From positions 62,001 through 126,000 of the forward strand of contig CAJNOI010000138.1 in the NCBI GenBank assembly GCA_905250115.1: 64,000 nt of DNA, read 5' to 3'. Origin of the DNA: Adineta steineri. Taxonomy: Eukaryota > Rotifera > Eurotatoria > Adinetida > Adinetidae. The translations under genes were made by a program, and so were the position numbers. The notes under the pieces were generated by a model. The model did no database searches and had not been told where the DNA came from. It saw only the letters and a list, made by a program, of their open reading frames with translations. Below are positions 27,501 through 39,500 of this stretch, piece after piece; within the stretch, counting starts at the first letter, position 1, and the number at the start of each line of letters is the position of its first letter.

Positions 27501-30500
27501 AAGACAACTATACAAACTGAAGAAGAAGGTGAAACATTACCATCACAAACATCTACTTCAATATTTGAACAAATAACAACAACCACAACCACAACAGAAG
27601 AACAGCAAATACCACAGAGAGATATTCAACATGATACAATTGAATCATCAACGAAAAGACCATCGATTACTGAAACTGTTCAAGAAACAGTTATTGAAGA
27701 TCATCAACCATCAACTGATGATAAAACGAAAGAAATTGAAGCTGATCATCTATCATCCGAAGCATTGACTGAAGCTGTTCGAGAAATTCTTGCTACTCCA
27801 CTTACTGTTCATCTTCCATTTGTCGATAATACAATTACAACAACAAGCAAAACACAACAACAAAATGAAATACCATCAGTTGATTCATCGACACAAATTC
27901 AGGAGCAAATATCAATCACAATGCCAGAATCAGAAACAACAGATATGAAAGATGTACAACCTGAATCACATAAAGTCACCGTTGACACTGAAACTGAACA
28001 AGAAAAAATTACTGAAGGTTTAACAGAAGAAACTGAAGCTGAACGTCTTTCATCAGAAGCATTAACAGAAACTGTTCGTGAAATCCTAGCTGCACCACTC
28101 ACTGTACATTTGCCATCTGTTGATGTCAAATCCGAAACTGAAGAGTCCAACGAGAAACCATCTCAAGAACAGTTACCAACAAGTATGCTGGAATCTACAT
28201 CAAAACAAGATATAGTTACAGATCAAATTCCAGTTTCACAAGATACAATTGAACATGAAACAGTATTAGAGACGCAACAACCTATTTTGGAGACAACTAC
28301 AACAACAACAACTACTATTCGTGAAGAAGAAACAACTTCTGACAGACACTTACCATCGAGTGTACGCAAAGAATCAAGAGAAGAAGTTGTGTCGACTGAG
28401 TCTCTTACTGAAACTGTTCGTCAAATTCTTGCTACACCAGTACCTGTCCATCTTCCATCAGTACCTACAAGAGAAGTAGAACAAATATCAGAAACAGATA
28501 AAGTGGAACCACGAAGTAAATCATCATCTATTACTGAAATTGTGCAAGAAAGAACATCTAAAGACACAACAAAAGAAGTTGAAGCTGAACATTTATCATC
28601 AGAAGCATTGACCGAAGCAGTTCGTTTAATCTTAGCTACACCACTTACAATTCATCTTCCTTCTGTCGATGCCAAAACAGAAACTACTAAAGAAAATGAA
28701 GAACCATCAACAGCTGTTTCGACGGAAGATACACAAAAGATCGATTCAGTTTTAGAGAAACCGACAATTATAACTCATAGTGTCAAAGAAACAACTACTG
28801 AAAATGAAGAATCCAATGTTGAAGATAAAGTTATACCAACTGATGTTAGTCAATCATCTGATTCTTTAGTTGAACTCACTCATGAAATTATCACTACATC
28901 ACCTGTTGATGATAAATCAAGAACAACAACCATTGAATCTCAAGAAGTGATACCATCATCAGATTCTCTTGCTGAAATTGCTCATCAAGTATTTGCTTCA
29001 CCAGCTAAATCTACACACACCAAAGAAGTAAGCAAGCAAGAAAGATCAACTATTCAATCACAATCTAGTGAATCGATTGAAGAAGAATCATCTACAAGTA
29101 AATCAACATCATCTGACAGCGATCAAATTCCACTTCGATCAACTTCAACAGATATAAATGAAGAACAAAATGAAGAATCGTTTCTCCAAGATAGTACTTC
29201 AAGTTCAGAAAACAAAACAGTCTCCGATGAATCACAATCTTCATTTCGTCCACTTATTTCTTCAACATCTGCATCAGTTTCGGAAGATGAATCATTCAAT
29301 GATGATAACAATCAATCCCTTTCTACATCATTATATGCTACAATTAAAAGTATTGTTAACGGTGCTATTGATGATGCATGTAATTCACTTGAACAATCAA
29401 TTTCACTTCAAAGTGATAATCAACCAGTGATATCAGTACCAATAATATATGATTCAACTATAAGAGATGATTCTGAATTAACTCCAACCAAAGATACTAC
29501 CAGTGAATTATATAATGATTATTATTCAACATCTGGACTAACAAATATTGTGAATAGTATAGTAAATCTTCCAAATAAAACTTCATCAGAATTATCTGCT
29601 CCACATGAAGATAACGAAATAATTCTTTCTTCTAAACCTGATTTTGATGATCAAGTTGACATTACTGAACTTTCTAATATCATTGATACAGCTACGAAAC
29701 GATTAAATACTCCAACAAGTACACCAGAACAATCTGAAGTATCTGAACCAATATCTCCACACCGAGCCAGTGCCGTTCACTCGTCATTGATCATTGATGA
29801 TCAGGATAATATTAATGCAGATGATCATCCACCAATATTTTTTGTTCCACAAGCATCAACTCCAACGGGAAAAACCTTTCGAGATTTGTACGAACATCGA
29901 TATTTTGCACCGGAAAATGATGAAGAATCATCGACAGATTTCGCTCCATTGGATAGAGAAGAATCAGTTCAATCTGCTACTCCTACTACATCAGAAGAAA
30001 AACGAATTGTTCCTGATTTACCTTTAGCATATTATGAATTATTAGAACAACGACATACATTAATGTCTCCTCAACAATCAACTGATAATGAAAAACTAGA
30101 AACAACAACTCCTTCATTAACAACATGGACAACGGTTCAACCAATGACTGGTTATGAAAAAATAGAAAAGAAACAAGAAATATCGGAAATAAATCTTGAT
30201 GATAATTCTTATGAATATGCTCGACGTTTTGATTTAGAATCACCTTCAATTATATCAAATTTACCTACAAGAGAATATCGACAAGTTTTTGGTATACCCG
30301 ATGACATTGTTAATGCTGTTGATGATATTACATATCATATTGATCAAGTACTATCAAAGGAATCCGATGATAAACAGCAACCAATTACTTCAGATGAAGC
30401 AGAAACTCTTTCGTCTACATCGGATGAAAAATCTGAAATCGAAGAAATTTCACCTATCTCGGATAATGTTAAAAGAATTACAGAAGCACTCGATGCACTT

Positions 30501-33500
30501 GAATCGGATATAATTCAACAAGAAGATATTACACAATATCAACAACAAAGTCAAACATCAAAAACAGTTGAAGGTTTAATTGATGAATTAGATGTAATCG
30601 AATCAGATCTTCGTTCAACAACTCTTAATGATGATATTCGACATACACTTGAAGATCATACGACTGTTTTTTCATCTAAAGATGAACTTGTTGATGAAGA
30701 TTTATTACCAAAAACAATTGAACAAGAACATTTTCATGATATATCGAAAGATGAAACTTTATCAAATACTGAATTAGATTCACGATATTCTACATTGCTT
30801 GATCATATTGATAGTTTAGAAAAAACACTACTTGAATTTCAACCATCTCCATCATCAATTAATGAAACAGTAACAATAACAACAACAACAACAACAACAG
30901 ATATTAAAAAGGACAAGGAAGATGCTACTCATACTGAACAACAAATAAGTACATTAGAAGATGGCAAACCAGCAGAAAGTGATGTTAATATTAATGATCT
31001 GGCTAAAACTATGGAAGGAATACTCGCTACACCTGTACGAACCATTATTAATCCATATGAAAAAATAGCTCATGAAGAACATATAACTCATTCAGGTCTT
31101 GAAACAGCTCTCGAACAAATACTTGCAACAACTCACTATCCATCAAAGTATACAAAATTAATTCCACCAATCGATACAATAAAATCTACTGATGAGTTGA
31201 AAGATCAACATGAAGAAATTCAAACAGAGCAATCTAAAGATATTTCAACAACTCACTATCCATCAAAGTATACGAAATTAATTCCATCAATCGATACAAT
31301 AACATCCACTGATGAGTTAAAAGATCAACGTAAAGAAATTCAAACAGAGCAATCTGAAGATATTTCAACAACTGCTGATCAAAAAGCTATTTCGAATGAA
31401 GAAGTAATAACACCAGTTGAAGAGAAAGATTCAGCTAATATATTGGATAAAGCTACATCCATCGTAACCGACATTATATCTAGTATCACTCATGTTTTAC
31501 CGACAACTACAACTGAAGAAACAACTGTATCTACTAAAGAAGATATTACATCTGAAGTTCCTACAACAGAAGTAGACGAAACTATAAAGAGTGAGAAGGT
31601 ATCTATCAGTCCAGTTGTAATTGAAGATAAAACAAAGGTCATAGAAAGTGATGCATCAGAACAGCACTCAACAACAGGTCTAGTAGAAATAATGAAGAAT
31701 TTATTACCATCGAGCCTTCAATCAATTATATCAGATAGCATTAGCACTGACGAATCAACTGTACCTGCCGAAGAAGATGATGAAACTGTTTCAACTACTA
31801 AAATTGAAACCACTGATGAAATACGCTCGAAAGAAGATGAAACTACAACTGCACAACCAATATTCGATATTCAACAAACAGCAGAAGTATCAAGTACATT
31901 GCCAAGTCATGTTAGTGATAGTGATGTTCATCATGTATACAAACAACCAACAGAATCAATAATTGAACACGAAGATTCACCAACTATCAGTGAGAAAACA
32001 ACATCAATAGTTACTGATACTTTACCAATAACAAAGACTACTGAAGAATCAACTACAACTACTATTGAAACACATGCCTCTAATGAAGTTTCATCAGTTC
32101 CAACAGTTACAGAAGAACATGAACCATCATCAATGAATTTAGTAGATATTATGAAGAGTCTAATGCCATCCAGTCTTCGATCAATACAACCTGAAACAAT
32201 CACTTCAGAACAAGAAGAAGTTGTAGAAGAAAAGAAGACTATCTCTCCTCATATTACAGATACAGTAGATACTTTCGAAACTAATCTTTTGCAAAGCACT
32301 GAACCAGTTATGAAACGTGAAGTACAATATACTATTTCGAGTTCAGTACCAGGTTATTTTACTAGTAGTGATGTTTATCATGCATACAAACAACCTGTAC
32401 AACCAATGAATGAGCAAAAAGATTCAACAACTATCATTGATAAGGCAACATCAATAATTACTGATATTATTTCGAGTGTAACTGATGCTTTACCAATAAC
32501 AAAGACTACTGAAGAACCAACTACAACTACTACTGAATCACATGTCTCTGATGAAGTTTCATCAGTTCCAACAGTTACAGAAGAACAAGAAGTTGACGAT
32601 CAACAAGAAGCATCATCAGATGATTTAGTAGAAATTATGAAGAGTTATATGCCATCCAGTCTTCGATCAACAAAATCTGATACTGCTAGCTCTGAAGAAC
32701 CAGCTACATCAGCTGACGACGAACAAGAAAGTATGTCATCTTCTACGACTGGAACAACAGTAAGATCAGTTTCAGAAGAAAATCTAACAAGAACTACTCA
32801 ACCGATAGTCGAAGATCAACGGAATGAAGAGATTCTAGCACCAGTACCGGGATATTTTATTAGCAGTGACGTTTATCATGCATACAAACAACCTGTGACA
32901 CCACAAATTGAAGATAAAGATTCATCAACTATTACTGATAAGGCGATGACAATTGTTTCCAATATCATTTCTAGTGTTACTAGTACTTTACCGACATTAA
33001 ACGTGTCCGAAGAGACAATCTCTTCAAAAGATACTAGTTCCTCCCAAGAACAAGATATTTCATCACATATCACAACAAATGCTGAACCAACAGTTACAGT
33101 CACTGAATCAACAATCGTAAACGACAAGATCTCATCCCCAACGGTGTTAGAAGACGAACACTTGCTTTCTACATCTTCACAAAAAGAAGACATAGAAAGA
33201 GTAGATGCTAAACAAGAACAAGAACCATCAACAACTGGCTTGTTTGATATCATGAAAAATATGTTGCCATCTGTAATGCAACCTAAGAAAGACATCAGTG
33301 AAACCTCTGAAGACAAACTATCAAGTACAAAACATGATACAGAAATATTTCAAGTTTCAGGTGTGGAAACAACAATGCCAATAATTTCAGAGGATAAACC
33401 CATTAAGATAACATCAATTCCAGTTGATTTTCAAGAAGAACAATATGTTTTACCTCCAGTACTAGGTGTGGAAACAACAATGCCAATAATTCCGGAGGAT

Positions 33501-36500
33501 AAACCCATTAAGATAACATCAATTCCTGTTGATTTTCAAGAAGAAGAATATGCTTTACGTCCAGTACCAGGTTATTTTACTAGTAGTGATGTTTATCATG
33601 CATACAAACAACCTATACAACCAATGAATGAGCAAAAAGATTCAACAACTATCATTGATAAGGCAACATCAATAGTTACTAATATTATTTCGAGTGTAAC
33701 TGATGCTTTACCAATAACAAAGACTGCTGAATCACATGTTTCTGATGAAGTTTCAACGGTTACAGTAGAACAAGAACCATCATCAACGAATTTGGTAGAT
33801 ATTATGAAGAGCTTAGTGCCATCTAGTCGTCAATCAACAAAATCTGAGACTATCAGCATTGAAGAACCAACTACATCGACTGAAGACGATCGAGAAAGTA
33901 TGTCATCTTCTATGACAGGAACAACAGTAAGATCAATTTCAGAAGAAGATCTAACAAGAATTACTCAACCAATGGTTGAAGGTCAACAGAAAGAAACTTT
34001 AACTCCAGTACCAGATTATTTTAGTAGTGGAAGTGATACTTACGATGCATTTGATCAATCAGTAGAACCAATGATTGAAGAACAAGATTTATCAACTATT
34101 ACTGATAATGTGAAACCGATCGATGTCGATACTACTCCAAGCATTACTAGTCCTTTACCAGCAGCAACTCCAAGTGAGGAAGTACTATTAGCTACTGATA
34201 CAAGTTCATTGAATGAACAAGAACTACAATCACAAGTTGTAACAACTGTTGAAACTACAAGTACAACCACAACTATTGAATCAATTAATCAAGAAAATAA
34301 ACCGTTACCTTCGGATATGGAAGATAAAGAAATCACTGAATCAAAACCATCTGACAAATCGATAACAAAAGTAGAAGAACCCGAACATCATTCACTAATG
34401 AGTGGATTTATTGAAACTATGAAAGATCTTATACCATCGGCTATTCGATCGCGAACATCCACTACAACAAGTACTGAAGAAAAAACTTCACATGTAAGTG
34501 ATGAAAACGAGATCACATCGAATGTTCCTGAAGAACATTTGATAGAAAGTACTACAACAACTAGAAAAACATCAGAACAAGAAGATGTTTTCAGTCATGT
34601 ATCAGGTGATGTTGCAGATACTGAGCACTATCGTGAAGAGAAACCAGTTGCTCAAAGAAAAGATTCGACAAGTTTCATTTCTACAATTACACACGTCGTA
34701 ACAGATGCTATCTCTGCAGTTCAACATGCTTTACCAAGATCGCTTAGTTCAAGTACTGATGACCATTACGAACATTTACCAAAAGAATCACTTGAAGATG
34801 ATGAAATAGAAGAGTCTGAATCAACAGTAAGTAGAGAAAATATTATTTCAAATAAATATTTTTTTATTATATCTATTTTAGTTACAGACATCAGTATCTG
34901 ATAAACACGAACATCATGGTATATTGGATTCTGTTATGGAAGCTGCATCAAATGTTATGGAGACACTATCACATCTTTCAGTATTCGAAAACGAACCAAC
35001 TGCTTCTGAAGTTTCAACTGATACACCAGAAGAATCACGTAATATTGTTGAAGAAAAAGAAAGTTTAACAGAAACTGCAAAAGAAATTCTTACAGCACCT
35101 TTACAATCTGCTGTTGATACTTATGAAGAACTAGTTTCTACATCAGAACAACCAACAAGTACAACAACTACCACCGATGTTACTGTTGATCATCTTGAAG
35201 ATACCAGTCAACATAAAGATATTGATAGCGAAATTGAAGATGTTGATAGATCTGATGAACACGAATCATTTGAAGAAATAACATTACAGAATGAATTTCA
35301 AACGAGATCATTTCAACCACTTCAAATTATCGATGATACATATCCATGGTATGCAAGTTATTATACTATTGCTGATGCAGATTCAAATATGGGTCAATTA
35401 TATAAAAAATTAAGTCATACTCTTGAAAGACTTGAACAACGACCACCACCAACAACAGTTACATTTCAACCTGATCCACATGAAAGAGCTCCAACACCAG
35501 ATTACGATCATCATGCATTAGTTGATACGAAAGATACACGTGAAAAAGTTCATGAATTAGCTCAACTTAGTACGAAATTTCCAACAACAAATGTTACAGA
35601 AAATGAAGAAGGTAATGATGGATTTCAAGTTGTACAACGTCGTAGACGTACATCGTCATCAACAACTCAAGAAAAAACACCACCACCAACATCAACAATA
35701 AAAATGACTAGATCAACTGTTAGTCCAGATATTGATCTAGCACCAGTAGTTCTCCAGGGGCGTTCACATACATCAACATCTATTCCATCAGATGTTATAC
35801 AATCAACTGTTACTACTACTACTACGGCTAGTAAGAAAAAATCTAAGAAACAAAAGAAAGATAAAAAAGAAACAGTCTTGTTTGATGCTCCTGTACCATC
35901 AACATCTGATATTAACGAACAAAAACCAGAACTTATACAATCACAAATAGAAGAAGAAGAAACGGTGGAAACAATAGAACCTCAACATGTATTAACATCT
36001 ACTGGAAATAATACTCCTCAAGTTGAGAAGACATTAGAAGAAATTACAAATGAATTCGACCAACAACAACAACAACATCCAACTATTGATGCATTTAAAC
36101 AGACACCCATAGAAGAAAGAAATGAACAACAACAACAAACTGATCTTCTATCGACATCAATAAATTTCGATGCTGAAGAAATGAAAATAATTGATGATGA
36201 AAAGAATGATTCAACATCTTCCGATGCTTCACAATGGTCATCTCATTCATTTATAGCAGCTGCAGAGAATGAAAAGGTCGATATAGAAACAACTGAAACA
36301 ATTGAAACAACTGAACCAACTAAAGTAACAGAAACTATCACAATAATTCCTTCTACTGATAATGAGTTGATACAATCAGAAATACCATCTAGTTCACCAT
36401 CTAGTAAAAAGAAGAAAATTAAACAAAAATCGATTGAAAAAGAAATTGTACAACAAAGTAAAACTCCATCAACACCAGTTGTTATTGAAGAACCTGAAGT

Positions 36501-39500
36501 AGAATCTAAACCAATTCCACCAACACCAACAAAGACAACTACAACAACAACAACTATTCGTACAAAAGTAGTTACCCAACCAGAAGAAGAAGAAGTTGAT
36601 GATAATGAAGGATTTCAAGTTGTTCGTTATCGTAAACGTATATCATCGACAACAGGACCTGAAAAAATTTCACCACCAGTATCATCAACAACTACACCTA
36701 AAAAACGTCTTAGTACTGATAATGATAAAAGATCAATGAATATTGCAGGACGTCAAGGTGTATCAACATCAACTGTTTCACAAATACCAAAATTAAAGAA
36801 AGATAAAAAAGATGTATTTTCGTCCAATCCTCCAACACCTTCATCATCTTTTGATACAGATATTATTCCATCTTCCAGTATCGATAGTCCTCGAGCTAAA
36901 CAAATTGAACAACAACCAACACTTCAACAAAGAAAGAGTGTTGATGCAACACAACCAAAATCTTTGTTTTCAGAATTATTAACATCCAGTCCTGCACCTT
37001 CAGTAGTAACAGAAGAAAAGATCAAACAACAACCAAAAGATCAAGAAACTACTTTACAATCTAAAATTCAACCATTATCAATATCTACTGTTGATACACC
37101 AAAAGTATCATCTAAACCTATTTCACCACCGCAATCAAAAGGTACAGTCAAAACAACACTTCGTGCCAAAGCATCAACTTCTCCCGACGAAGAAGATGAT
37201 GAGGATAATGAAGGATTTCAAGTTGTTCGTTATCGTAAACGTATATCTTCATCAGATAAAACATTACCACCAGTACCACCAAAAACTTCATATAGACAAA
37301 ATCTTGGCCGCAATATGGATCGTAAAACTGCTGCTATTCGTGGACGCCATGGATCAGGATCTGGATCAGGTTCAGGATCACGTTCTGCACCACGTTCAAT
37401 TCCAACTGGACAAACTCAGTCTGATAGACGTCAACAAATAAGACCTATGCTAGATCGACAACAACTACCACCTACATCACGTTCGTCAGTTCCTAAAGAT
37501 GCACAACTTATGTCTTCATCTAGTTTTGAAAGTCCAAAAACAGAACAAAAACAACAACCAATTACTGATAAACGTCAAAGACTAAGTGAATCTTCACTTC
37601 GATCATCATCATTTACTGAACAAACATGGAAGCCAATCGAACAATTACAACCAATAGTTGTTGATGAGCCTCGACAACCAACAAATATTGAACCTCAAGT
37701 TACTCTTCCTATTACACAACAAAAAGTAACAGAACAAATTCAACCAGAAGAGAAAATGAACACAAAAACATATTTATCAAGTGTAGTTAGTTCATCTCCT
37801 GTTGATAGATCAGTTCGTCAACCAGTTGATGAATATCATACACCAATTAAACGTGAAGTTCAACGTGCTCCAGTACAACAAACGGTTCCATCGACAATAA
37901 CTAAATCAAGAACTATTGAAACTCAAAAATCAACAGCAACTGAAGATGACGAAGATGATGACGGATTTCGAGTCGTACGTTATCGTAAACATGTACCTGC
38001 ATCACCAACAACAACAACACTTTCTTCACAACATAGTTTTGGTTCTGATACTGCTAAAAAGCCTCCGAAAATACCTAGAAGACAACCTTTAATGCCACCA
38101 TCAACTGCTAGTACTGTATCAACCACTCCACAAACTATGGTATTAAAGAAAAAATCAACTAAACCAAAGAAAACCAAAGAAGATATTGTAACATCTGATA
38201 GTTCTCCATCTACTGATTTTCTTTCATCATCTGCAACTGATGCTGATCTTCGTTCATCATTTAAAAGTGAATCTATAACTAAAAAACCTATCGAACAACT
38301 TCCTAAATCACAATCTGAAGATGTTTCTTCTCCTCATTCGGAACAAATAATAACAGAAACTATTACTACAACACATGAAAAAGTTACTAAAGAAGATGAG
38401 GATTTAGTGCAATCAAAAGATATAACTGAAACTGTACAAAAACCAACAGATGATAGTTATAAACAATTACAATCAACAGCAACACCAACAGTAACAAGTG
38501 CTGATACAAGTGATGAATTATCGAAAAAACCAAAGAAAAAACATAAACGACCAAAACGTGAACCTGCTACATCAGAAATGTCCACACCATCTGAAGAAGT
38601 ATTAGTTACAATTGATAGTCCTTTAATTACAAAAATAATATCATCACCTAGTCAATCTCACGCACCGGTTACAACTATTTCACCAACATTAGAAGAACAA
38701 AGTGATAAAAAATCTGATAGCACAATACCACAAGAAGAAACTCTTTCATCACAATCAATCGAACAAACTACAAATATAGAAGATGAACAAGTAGCTACTG
38801 CAACATCACCTAAAAAACCTACCAAACGACGCAAGAAAAAACTACATTCTTTTGATAAACAAGATATCGAAGGCAATGTATTTAGTTCTTCAACAACTAG
38901 TACAACAGATAGAGAAAGTAGTAGTACAACTGCAACAACACCTGAAAAAAATACTTCTTTTGATTCATCGACTGACAATCGTGTGGTATTAGATGATGAT
39001 ATTAAACAAGATTCAGAATGGATAACACCTCAAAATAAAAAGAAAAGATCAAAATTAACTGATTCACCAATACATACAGATGAACAAAAATTTACATTTG
39101 ATTCACATTTCTCGCCGCAACAATCATCATCAGCAGCAGCAGCAAAAATTGAATCCGAAAAAGTAATAGAAGTACAACCTCTTTTACAAAAAGATGATGA
39201 ACCTCAAATAACAAGTCAATCATCAATAGAACAGCCACCAACTCAATGGGATTCAGAAAATTTAATATCAGAACAACAAGATAAACTTGTATCGTCACCT
39301 GAACAAAGTACTGTACAAAAAATAGTCACTCAAGAAGAGCCTATTATCGAACAAACAACAACAACAACAACAGTAACTTCTAAGATTGATGATGAAACCA
39401 TTGTAGAAACATCAACAAAATCAAAGGAAAGTAGTGAAACTAGTGGTGAAGCTGATTTAAATGCTTATCGTGATCAAACAGGTCGTCTTCGTCGAAAAAA

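Noticed and set aside
22980-28990. Regularly spaced repeats considered as a CRISPR-like or satellite array
   Set aside because: Units are protein-level repeats kept in one reading frame with variable DNA sequence and spacing, inside a eukaryotic exon.
24649-34270. Numerous Ser/Val-rich minus-strand ORFs opposite the giant gene
   Set aside because: They are antisense shadows created by the biased codons (gaa, aca, tca) of the repeat-rich coding strand.
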